A DNA stretch of 42,959 bases from contig MIBJ01000031.1 of the NCBI GenBank assembly GCA_001829495.1, forward strand, positions 1 through 42,959. The letters run 5' to 3'. Shown one piece after another: positions 32,756-41,500 of the stretch. The DNA comes from Spirochaetes bacterium RBG_16_49_21. Lineage in GTDB: Bacteria > Spirochaetota > UBA4802 > UBA5550. Each line of letters starts with the position of its first letter. Within the stretch, counting starts at the first letter, position 1. The notes below the pieces were generated by a model. That model saw nothing but the letters and a program-made list of their open reading frames with translations. It made no database searches and was not told the DNA's origin. The position numbers and the translations under genes were made by a program.

Positions 32756-33131
32756 GAGATTCGTAAAACTCGACGCCATTCTTTCATTCTTTATCCCCCG
32801 ATTACCTCGTATCTAAAAAAGGACGTTTTTTCCCATGCCGCTGAGCCGGTTTCGGCATTGAAGCTAGTCCGCGAGTCACCCAACGATGTGTCTTAGCTTA
32901 AGTTTAATTAATATATATATTAATTTGAATTTTGAGCATAATTTAGAAAAATTGTATAAAAAACCGGCTGGATGGTCTTTTTTCTTTTGACTCTTCCTCT
33001 GCACTCCTTAAATTATACATTAGCCAGCAAGTATAATGCTGGATGGGATCGGTAGAAAATCCGTAGGGCCGCACTGGGCGTGCCGGAGATTTGAGAATAA
33101 TTTGTGAGATTATCAAATAAAGGAGGATACC
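32756..33131. other. Leader region of the second chemosensory cassette
   Basis: 376 bases without a gene. Very AT-rich around 32900-32960 (TTAATTAATATATATATTAA). The only well-formed signal is a -10 box at 33032-33037 inside an inverted repeat (listed separately). No sigma-28 or sigma-54 site was convincing. The strong ribosome site AAAGGAGG precedes the receptor ATG. Confidence 0.5.
33008..33042 (+). promoter_or_regulatory. Candidate promoter with -10 box inside an inverted repeat
   Basis: A perfect TATAAT (33032-33037) has TTAAAT 18 bases upstream as a weak -35. CCAGCA (33024-33029) and TGCTGG (33037-33042) form a 6-bp inverted repeat that brackets the -10 box, a place where a dimeric repressor would block polymerase. 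It lies 90 bases before the receptor start. Confidence 0.45.
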
Positions 33132-34964
33132 ATGAAGCTAAAAAATATTGGCATAGCAAAAAAGCTTTTTATTGGATTTGGGATCATTCTGATATTGAAC
33201 ATAATTGTCATAATATGGTCAATAATTCAGATGAACATCAGTAATATCGAGATTTCAAAAAATCAAATTAAGCAAAATCTGAAGGATACATTAATCGGGA
33301 GGGAGATAGATCATCTGGATTGGGTATCACGAGTAAGCAATGGCTTATTAATTGGGAAAGCGGAAGCGATCAATGTTGAGACTGACGGCCATAAATGCAA
33401 GTTCGGCCAGTGGTATTACAGCGAAAATCGTACAATGGCTGAGAAGGATATGCAGGGGCTTAAAGCTGAGTTTCAAATGATTGAGGGACCCCATCTAAGC
33501 CTGCACCAAGAGGTCGTTAGCCTTAAAGAATCGTTACAACGGGGCGGCGAACAAGGTAGAATGAAAGCTCACCTTATATACAGTGACAAAATATTGATCA
33601 ATTTAAAAGAAATAAGGCAGCGCCTCACTAAAGCAAACGATATTATAAGAAATGATGTGCTAAATAGCGAAAAGAGCATAGCCGACAGCATCATGTGGGG
33701 GAAAATTCTTATAGTATGTCTTGGTTTTATGTCGCTGATTATCGGAGTTACCATTGCCCTATTGATATCGAGAAGCATTGTAAAGCCGATCCGATTGTCA
33801 CTGGGTTTTGCAAGCAAAATAGCAGAAGGTGATTTTACTGAAAGAATAGAATTGTCACAAAAAGATGAACTTGGTCTTTTGGTCTCTGCCTTGAATACTT
33901 CAGCGGATAAGCTCGAGTCTCTCATATCCGATATAATAATTGGTACGCAGAGCCTATCCGAGGCGGTGCAGGAGATAGCGAGCGGAAACGAGAATCTGTC
34001 CCAGCGCACGACCGAGGAAGCCTCCGCCATTGAAGAGATTGCTTCAACAATCGAGGAGGCCACGGCAACGATCAGGCAGAATTCGGCTAATTCTCAGGAC
34101 GCAAAAAAGAGCTCTGAAGAAGTAATAAACGTAACGCAGGAGGCGAAACGCACTTCATTCAAGGCAATTGAGATTGCCGAAAACGGCGGGAAGGTTGTGG
34201 AAAAGGCCGTTGATTCCATCAATGAGGTCAATAAGTCGAGCAATAAAATCAGCAATATTCTGAAAGTTATCAATGAGATAGCATTTCAGACGAACCTGCT
34301 CGCCCTGAATGCCGCGGTCGAGGCCGCGCGTGCCGGCGAGCAGGGCCGGGGGTTTGCGGTTGTCGCCGGCGAGGTGCGAAATCTTGCCCAGCGATCGGCT
34401 TCCGCGGCGAACGAGATCAGTGATATGATCAAGGAGTCGATCGAGAAGGTTGAAAATGGAACGAAGCTGGTCAACAAAAGCGGAGATTCGCTGATCGAAA
34501 TTATTGAGGCGTCAAAAGCGAGCGGAGAAGCGCTTGAAAAAGTAATTAAAGCCATAGACCAGGTATCCCGACTCATTGCTGAAATCGCCTTAGCCGGGGA
34601 AGAACAGAGAAAGGGGATGGAGCAGATAAACACTGCCGTCATGGAAATGGATAGCTTGACGCAGCAGAACGCCTCGCTGGTTGAGGAGACGGCGTCGGCG
34701 AGCGAGGAGATGGCGAACCAATCTCAGTATCTTATTTCAATGATTAAAAAGTTTAAGATACGGGATGATACTCAGAATGAATCGAATGAATCGTATGAAA
34801 AAAGCCACAAAAAATTCCATTTTCACGCGGACGTGAAGGAGCTCCAGAAGAAGAAAAAGGCCAACGGCAACGGGAGGAAAAAACAGGCGGCCGCGGCAGC
34901 GCCTGACGCAAAAAGAGAGGATATCATGAATGTCCCAACACCGGAGGGGTTTGATGAGTTTTAG
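33132..34964 (+). CDS. Methyl-accepting chemotaxis protein with extracytoplasmic CZB-like domain
   Basis: 610 residues. Membrane helices lie at about 12-32 and 191-213, then HAMP (214-265) and a full signalling domain with hairpin tip [20 protein letters not shown] and [18 protein letters not shown]. The domain between the membrane helices has His61 (DHLDWV), His87 and Cys89 ([12 protein letters not shown]) and His121/His125 (GPHLSLH), the zinc-ligand order of CZB domains. The C-terminus is a Lys/Asn/Ala-rich linker ending in GFDEF, a likely CheR docking pentapeptide. AAAGGAGG precedes the ATG. It heads the second cassette, 18 bases before its cheA, and is paralogous to the receptor cut off at the window start. 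Confidence 0.96.
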   Translation: MKLKNIGIAKKLFIGFGIILILNIIVIIWSIIQMNISNIEISKNQIKQNLKDTLIGREIDHLDWVSRVSNGLLIGKAEAINVETDGHKCKFGQWYYSENRTMAEKDMQGLKAEFQMIEGPHLSLHQEVVSLKESLQRGGEQGRMKAHLIYSDKILINLKEIRQRLTKANDIIRNDVLNSEKSIADSIMWGKILIVCLGFMSLIIGVTIALLISRSIVKPIRLSLGFASKIAEGDFTERIELSQKDELGLLVSALNTSADKLESLISDIIIGTQSLSEAVQEIASGNENLSQRTTEEASAIEEIASTIEEATATIRQNSANSQDAKKSSEEVINVTQEAKRTSFKAIEIAENGGKVVEKAVDSINEVNKSSNKISNILKVINEIAFQTNLLALNAAVEAARAGEQGRGFAVVAGEVRNLAQRSASAANEISDMIKESIEKVENGTKLVNKSGDSLIEIIEASKASGEALEKVIKAIDQVSRLIAEIALAGEEQRKGMEQINTAVMEMDSLTQQNASLVEETASASEEMANQSQYLISMIKKFKIRDDTQNESNESYEKSHKKFHFHADVKELQKKKKANGNGRKKQAAAAAPDAKREDIMNVPTPEGFDEF

Positions 34965-34982
34965 AAGGCCAAACGAAATGCG

Positions 34983-37118
34983 GTGATGCAAATGAATGTT
35001 GATATAGAGAGCGTATTTTTAAACGAAGCGCAGGAAATTCTATCAGACGTTGAAAGCGACCTGGTGCTTCTTGAGCAGGGAGTCGATGCCGACCTCCTCA
35101 ACCGCATTTTTCGTTACGCGCACACGCTGAAGGGGAGCTCGGCGATCGCCGGGTTTATGGATGTGAGCGAATTTATGCACGGCCTTGAGAGCGTGCTGAA
35201 TCAGCTCCGTTCCGGCACGCTTCAAGTCGACGGCCGTTTGACCGACATGCTTCTGGGGAGTTTTGACCAGGTGAAGCTCATGCTGTTCGGCGGCACGGAT
35301 GATTCCGGCGGCGATGCAAAAAAGCGGTATTATGTCGATGGGCTGAAGGAATATATCGTCACAGAAGCGGAGAAGCCCGGAGAAAAACCGGAAGAGGAAC
35401 CGGAAGGGGAGATGAAGGATATTGGGTACCGGTATTACCGCGTACGGGCGCGATTCAGGGAGGACATCTTCGAAAGGGGTATTGATCCGCTTTCGATCAT
35501 GGATGATTTCGTCTCTTTGGGCAGCGTGGTGGAGATGGAGGTCGATGATGCGAAGCTGCCGGGACTTGCTGACCTTGACCCTGAGAAATGCTATATCGGA
35601 TGGGATGTAACCCTCAAGACTAAATCTCCACGGGAGAAGATTGACGGGGTCTTCTTATTCGTAAAGGACGATAACGAGATCATACTGGAAGACGTGAGCT
35701 CCCGATACATCGGCGGGAATGATGAAGAGAAACAGGTTGAGGACAAAAAGATCGGCGAGATACTGGTACTCAAGGGAATAATAACGAGGAAGGATCTTGA
35801 GGAAGTTTTAGCACTGCAAGACATTAAGAACCGGAAGATCGGGGACGTTATTGTCGAGAAAGGGTATGCCACGGAAAAGGAGATACACTATGCCCTGAGA
35901 GAGCAGGAGCGGATCCGGACAAGGATAGAGACTGAAACGGTACGGGTTGATACGAAGAAGCTCGACGGTCTGCTGAATCTCCTCGGCGAGATCGTGATCG
36001 GCCAGTCGGCGATTGTTCGAATCGCCGATCAGCTGCCCGAGGAACAGGGGTACGTGCTTAAGAACGCGCTCTATGCTCTCGACCGGACCACGCGGCAATT
36101 TCAGGATCAGATCATGTCGATCCGGATGATTCCGATCGGACCGACGTTCAGCCAGTTCAGGAGATTCGTTCGGGACACGGCGCGAAACCTCGGCAAAGAG
36201 ATAAAGTTCGAGATATTCGGCGAGGAAACCGAGCTGGATAAGACGGTTATTGAGAAGATCAGCGATCCGCTGAAGCATATGATACGTAATGCGGTGGATC
36301 ACGGAATTGAGGACGCTGCGGAACGCGAGCGCACGGGGAAGGAGCGCGAGGGCCATATACGATTGAACGCGTACCATCAGGAGGGGAACGTCTTTATAGA
36401 GATCTCTGACGACGGGAGGGGGATTGAGAGGGATAAGATACGCGACAAGGCGGTTTCCCGTGGCCTTTTGAAACCGGGCGAGGAGACAGCGGATGACCGG
36501 CTCTTTTCCTTTCTATTCATCCCCGGATTTACCACCGCTGATGAGGCATGCGATTTGTCAGGCCGCGGGGTCGGGATGGACGTAGTGAAGACGAATATCG
36601 AGGCTTTGCGGGGCAGTGTTGAAATAGAAACGGTACCGGATAGAGGAACGACCTTTCGCCTCAAGCTGCCGCTCACCCTTGCGATCATCGAGGGAATGCT
36701 GGTCCGTTCCGGGAAGAATGTTTACATCATTCCCCTGCTTTCGATTGTTGAATGCCTGCAGCCGAAGAAAGAAGATATTGAAACCATTGAAGGCAAAGGG
36801 GAGCTTGTGCGGGTGAGGGACAGCTATATTTCCCTGGTGCGGCTGTCCGATTTATTCGGGATAAGGGCCGAGTGCACAAACCCCTGGGAATCGCTTGTGG
36901 TTATTGTCGAGTCGGTCGGGGGGATGGCGGGGATCATGGTTGATGAACTGATGGGCCAGCAGCAGATTGTGATTAAAAGCCTGAGCGGTCATATTTCGGA
37001 TACGCGCGCAATATCCGGGGCTGCAATACTCGGTGACGGCAGGGTGGCGCTGATACTGGACATACACGGTCTTATCGGCGAGATGGCAAAGAAGAGGTGG
37101 ATCGATGAAAATAATTAA
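34983..37118 (+). CDS. cheA: Chemotaxis histidine kinase CheA (second copy) with MshEN-like tandem repeats
   Basis: 711 residues, colinear and highly similar to CheA at 453-2561. HPt His47 (YAHTLKGSS), regulatory stretch with LDPEKCYIGWDV, two 24-residue repeats at 256-279 and 285-308 (KIGEILVLKG; KIGDVIVEKG) with spacer DIKNR, dimerisation helices, HATPase (MIRNAVDHGIE, SDDGRGIE, GRGVGMDVV) and CheW-like end. A Glu/Pro-rich linker at 128-145 is longer than in the first copy. The start is GTG 34983 or ATG 34986/34992; none has a strong ribosome site. The 3' end overlaps the STAS gene by 14 bases, where the first cassette has the 579-residue gene inserted. Confidence 0.96.
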   Translation: MMQMNVDIESVFLNEAQEILSDVESDLVLLEQGVDADLLNRIFRYAHTLKGSSAIAGFMDVSEFMHGLESVLNQLRSGTLQVDGRLTDMLLGSFDQVKLMLFGGTDDSGGDAKKRYYVDGLKEYIVTEAEKPGEKPEEEPEGEMKDIGYRYYRVRARFREDIFERGIDPLSIMDDFVSLGSVVEMEVDDAKLPGLADLDPEKCYIGWDVTLKTKSPREKIDGVFLFVKDDNEIILEDVSSRYIGGNDEEKQVEDKKIGEILVLKGIITRKDLEEVLALQDIKNRKIGDVIVEKGYATEKEIHYALREQERIRTRIETETVRVDTKKLDGLLNLLGEIVIGQSAIVRIADQLPEEQGYVLKNALYALDRTTRQFQDQIMSIRMIPIGPTFSQFRRFVRDTARNLGKEIKFEIFGEETELDKTVIEKISDPLKHMIRNAVDHGIEDAAERERTGKEREGHIRLNAYHQEGNVFIEISDDGRGIERDKIRDKAVSRGLLKPGEETADDRLFSFLFIPGFTTADEACDLSGRGVGMDVVKTNIEALRGSVEIETVPDRGTTFRLKLPLTLAIIEGMLVRSGKNVYIIPLLSIVECLQPKKEDIETIEGKGELVRVRDSYISLVRLSDLFGIRAECTNPWESLVVIVESVGGMAGIMVDELMGQQQIVIKSLSGHISDTRAISGAAILGDGRVALILDIHGLIGEMAKKRWIDENN

Positions 37119-37365
37119 ATTTCCCAGGGATTTTGGGATTAAAAAGGCCGGGAAATTTTACAATGCGGCGATAAAGGTGATGGATAAGGGGCCGAACTGC
37201 GTGCTCGATTTTTCGCAGGTGCGGCATATCGACCTTTCCGCAGCGCAGGTGGTCCTGGCGCTTGAGCGCGAATGCGAGCGTAAAGGCGGGAGGTTGGAGC
37301 TCAGGAACACGGATGAATCCGCCGCCCGGCTGCTGAGGCTTGCAGGTTTAAAGCGGTGCCCATAG
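37105..37365 (+). CDS. STAS-domain protein (second copy)
   Basis: 86 residues, matching the STAS protein at 4372-4632 over its whole length. Core VLDFSQVRHIDLSAAQVVLA keeps Ser45 at the SpoIIAA phosphosite, and the end RLLRLAGL is the same. The start overlaps the cheA end by 14 bases with GAGGTGG before the ATG, so its translation is tied to CheA and a roughly fixed ratio is likely. A partner of CheA or target of an RsbW-type kinase; inferred. Confidence 0.88.
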   Translation: MKIIKFPRDFGIKKAGKFYNAAIKVMDKGPNCVLDFSQVRHIDLSAAQVVLALERECERKGGRLELRNTDESAARLLRLAGLKRCP

Positions 37366-37383
37366 TTATATATTGAGGCGCGT

Positions 37384-37758
37384 ATGAAGCATATCATGAT
37401 AATAGACGATTCGCCGACCATTCGAATGAGCGTTGAATATGCATTGAGCGGGCTCGGATTTTCCATGCACCATGCCGAAAACGGATCCGACGGGCTTGAG
37501 GAGGTGAAGAATATTAAAGGCACGGGAGTGGATGTGGCACTGTGTATTGTTGATATTAACATGCCGGTAATGGACGGCATAACGTTTATCGGCGAATTCC
37601 GGAAAACGGACAGGTTTACACCGGTGCTGGTTTTGACGACCGAGGCTGAGGAACTGAAGATAAAAGAGGGCAGGGTGGCCGGCGCTTCAGGATGGATTCT
37701 TAAGCCGTTCAGGAAACAGGATATGCTGAATGTGGTTCAAAAATTGATCAGATGCTGA
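37384..37758 (+). CDS. cheY: Single-domain response regulator CheY (second copy)
   Basis: 124 residues. Asp8-Asp9, phosphoacceptor Asp57 (CIVDINMPVMDG), Thr85/Thr86 (LVLTTEA) and Lys107 (ILKPF) are complete. Differences from the first CheY cluster in helix 1 (LSGLGFSMHH) and helices 4-5 (LKIKEGRVAG), the faces that usually set partner choice, so the two may differ in output. GAGGCG precedes the ATG. Confidence 0.96.
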   Translation: MKHIMIIDDSPTIRMSVEYALSGLGFSMHHAENGSDGLEEVKNIKGTGVDVALCIVDINMPVMDGITFIGEFRKTDRFTPVLVLTTEAEELKIKEGRVAGASGWILKPFRKQDMLNVVQKLIRC

Positions 37759-37768
37759 GGAGGTCATT

Positions 37769-38278
37769 ATGAATACGACTGCTGTACATAAAAGCAGTAA
37801 TAAGAAGGAGGGAGCCGTGCAGGAGGTTAAACAATATGTGACCTTCATGATCGCGAATGAGAGCTACGGCATACCCGTGCTGAAGGTCCAGGAAATTATC
37901 GGAATGACCGAGATCGTGCATGTCCCGAACAGCCCCGATTTCATCAAAGGGGTGATTAATCTCCGCGGGTCGGTTGTGTCGGTGGTGGACATGCGGAAGC
38001 GATTTCACATGGATGAACGAGAATACGACATGTTTACGGTCATAATAATCGTTGAGATAAAGGACATGCCGGTGGGCATGATCGTGGATTCCGTTTCGGA
38101 CGTCGTGGATATATCGGAGACCGATATTCAGAATACGCCGCATCTAACCGCTAAGATCGATACGGATTTTATTGCGGGGATAGGGCAGATCAATGATAAG
38201 CTGGTCATCATTCTCGATATTGAGCGAATATTTTCCGCTGAGGAAATTAAGAGAATTGAGAAGGAAGAAGCCGTGTAA
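37769..38278 (+). CDS. cheW: CheW coupling protein (second copy)
   Basis: 169 residues, colinear with CheW at 5061-5564: QYVTFMIANESYGIPVLKV, EIIGMTEIVHVPNSPDFI, GVINLRGSVVSVVDMRKR, MIVDSVSDVV. A charged N-terminal extension of about 20 residues is kept in both copies. The ribosome site GAGGAGG is strong. It is the last gene of the second cassette; no cheR, cheB or cheD follows, so adaptation probably depends on the enzymes of the first operon. Confidence 0.95.
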   Translation: MNTTAVHKSSNKKEGAVQEVKQYVTFMIANESYGIPVLKVQEIIGMTEIVHVPNSPDFIKGVINLRGSVVSVVDMRKRFHMDEREYDMFTVIIIVEIKDMPVGMIVDSVSDVVDISETDIQNTPHLTAKIDTDFIAGIGQINDKLVIILDIERIFSAEEIKRIEKEEAV

Positions 38279-38543
38279 TTTACCCGACTTAGGTGAATTT
38301 ATATCTTGACGGAAACATGCCGCCTCATTATATTTTCCCACCACCTTCGGTGAGATTGCCTATCAGCTCCTGAACCAGACCCTGGCATATATCACGATTA
38401 ACAAGCTATAGGCAAGTGATGAATGCTGAGACTGTCTGATAACCCTCCTCCGGGGGGGATTGGGGGGCTTTTCAGACAGCTTCAATCATACCCCATCTGC
38501 AATTTTTTAATCCTTTTACTGATGCTCGTGGAGAATTCCTCAT
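38279..38543. other. Intergenic region with gene debris and an inverted repeat
   Basis: 265 bases. A short open piece 38343-38411 (TFGEIAYQLLNQTLAYITIN, ending at TAG) looks like the tail of a protein but has no start; family not identified. The 8-bp arms CTGTCTGA (38432-38439) and TCAGACAG (38472-38479) enclose a G/C-run region that can itself pair (CCCTCC with GGGGGG). The arms recall the ends of some insertion sequences or MITEs; no transposase is present. It could also act as terminator of the second cassette. Confidence 0.45.
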
Positions 38544-41500
38544 ATGGATCTTACCGGTATCACCATAAATAACCAGTATGCATTAATCAAAAAGATAGCT
38601 GAGGGAAGGACGAGCTCCCTCTATCTTACCGATTGCACCGGTAAAAAAGCCGAACCGGTAGTGATCAAAATTTTCAAGGATGACAGCACATCAAAGAAAG
38701 CAGAAGACATAATAAGATTTAAAAAAGAATTAAATATCATATCAAAATTGGAGCATCCGAACATTATCAGAATATATGATACGGGCGAGATATTTGAACT
38801 CCAGTATATCGCCATGGAGTATATTCAGGGAGCGAGCCTCTCCGGGATTCTTAAAAATACCAGCCTGTCTGTTGAGTTGATCATAGATGTAATTATCCAG
38901 ACCTGCGAAGCTTTGGATTGCCTTCATCAGAACGGCATTGTGCACAGGGACTTGAAGCCCGGGAATTTGATTATGTATGAAGGAGTTGAAGCCGCCGGCA
39001 CAAGAATAAAACTCACCGACAGCGGTAGTATGTGCATAAAGAATTTCGGCGAGCCGATTAAATCAGAAGATATTACGGATATACTGGGATACTTATCCCC
39101 GGAGCAGAGCGGCATACGGAAGAGGCCGGTAGATGAGCGAAGCGATCTGTACTCGCTCGGCGTCTTATTCTATCAATTATTAACGGGCAGACTGCCGTTC
39201 ACCGGCGATGATCTGTTTTCACTATTACATCACTATTCGGCCAGACTGCCCGAATATCCGAGCAGGTTCAGTCCTGCCCTACCTCCCCTATTAGACCGCA
39301 TGGTTTTAAAACTCCTGGACAAGGAGCCTGAGAACAGATACCAGAGCGCCCGGGGGTTGCTCTTTGATTTAGAGAGATACCAATGCGGAGACCGGGAATT
39401 CATACTGGGCTTGAATGACACCTCGATAAGACTGAGCTACCGGACAAGGTTCACAGGCAGACATAAAGAATTAGATAAACTGAAACGGATATTTGACCGG
39501 ACAAGGAATGGTCACGGAGGACTCTGTTTAATAAGAGGAGAGGCGGGAATAGGAAAGACGAGATTAATCGAGGAATTGCACTATTATATCCGCTCAAAGG
39601 ATACAATAGTTATTCATGCAAAATGCTTTTCCGAAGAGAATAAAGAGCCGTACCGGCTGTTAAAGGACGCATTGGATGAGTATCTGAAAATTTTCAGGTC
39701 TTATCCGGATAAAAGAAAGAAGGAGATCAGAAACAGCATCCGTGCGGCGGTCGGCGTGCTCGGTGAGGCCATTCTGAAGTTAAATCCCCGGATGAAGGAG
39801 ATTCTGGAGCGGTGTCCTTCGATGGTGCCGCTCGAGCCTGAAAGGGAAAACGCCCGGTTCCTGGTGGTTGCCAGCCAGTTTTTTATCAGCCTCAGTTGTA
39901 TCGAGAATGGGCTGGTATTATCGATAGACGATTTACAGTGGTGCGATGAAGGAACTCTCGAATTGTTAGCCCGGATCGTCAACGACGCTTCACAATCGCC
40001 GTTTTTGGTGATCGGCACCTTCCGGCATGACGAAATAGCGGGGAGTCAGGGGTTGATAAAATTCGTCCGGGATGCTGAAAATACGGGGAAGGTGCTTGCC
40101 GGGATAACTATTGAGCATCTTGGCGGCTCGGCGATGAATACGTTCGTTTCCGGATTATTATATGATAACGAAATAAATATAAAAGAGATATCCGACTTCA
40201 TTCATCAGAAGAGCAAGGGGAACCCGTTTTTTGCGATTGAGATATTGAAACAGTTGGTGGAAGAGAAGGCGCTCTATTACCGGGATAATAAATGGGACAT
40301 AGATCATACGATCCTTTGGCATGCGGTTATACCGGCAAGTATAATCGACATTTTAATCAAACGAATTTCAAATCTGAGCCCGGAAGAAGCGACGGTTTTA
40401 TCATACGCGGCGGTAGCGGGCAAGAGTTTTGAATTCGAATTGCTCTTTCGTCTTTTGGGTACATTCGACAAGAAAGAGCTGGTAAGGATTATTGATGCTT
40501 GCATTCAATTGCAGCTAATAGATAAGGATATACATGCGATCGGCAGGTTATCCTTTGTGCATGACCGGATACAAGAGGCCTTTTACGGTAATATCGATTT
40601 TGATGCACGAAGAGACATGCACGCGAGAATAGCTGAAACCCTGGAGGATATGTACGCAGACAATAAGAAGGAAGTTCTTTTTGAGCTGGCGCACCATTAT
40701 ATTGAAAGCGGGAACAAGGATAAATCACTGGAGTACGCCTATCCGGCGTCATTTAAGGCTGCGGATAATTTCGCCAATGAGGATGCGCTTAAATATTTCA
40801 ACATTGCCATTGAGCTGCTCAATGAGAAGATTTCAAGCGGTTACGGCTCTGCGCATCCGTTATGGATGAAGTCAAAAGAGGGGATGGCGCGGGTGTATCT
40901 GAGAATCGGTAGATACGACGAGGCCATTGATATTTTCAATGAATTGCTTCCTTTTGAGGATATCGATATCAACCGGGCCCATATTCTCCGCGACCTATCG
41001 TCTGCATACCATAAAAAGGGAGACTGGGCCAACAGCGAGAAATACGCGAAGATCGGCATAGAGATGCTGGGGGGAACGCTGCCGATTAAAAGAGGAGCGG
41101 TTATAGTATCGTTGATCAAAGAATTATTGGTTCACTGCGTGCATCTCCTGTTGCCGGGGATTTTCGTCACCAAACGTCAGAGTCCAAAGGCCGGGAGGAA
41201 GATGGCGCAGAGAATGTTTTACGAATCGTTGATTTTTACGTATGTATTAAGCGAACGTTTGAAATATGTCAGGGCTGTTTTTAGGGTACTTAATCAAGCT
41301 GAGAGATACTTCGGGGAAGGGCAACCTTATGCAAGAGCTCTCAATGCGTATGGAAGTCTGCTGATGGCGCTCACCAGATTCAAAGACGCATTGAAGTGTT
41401 ATTATAAATCCCTTACGATAGCAACCGAGATAAACGACCAGCATAGCATCGGGCGCAGCTACCAGCTTATCGGTCTCTGCCATGAATGGCAGGGGGAATA

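Noticed and set aside
38432-38479. Called insertion sequence
   Set aside because: No transposase, no target duplication visible; only an inverted repeat can be supported.
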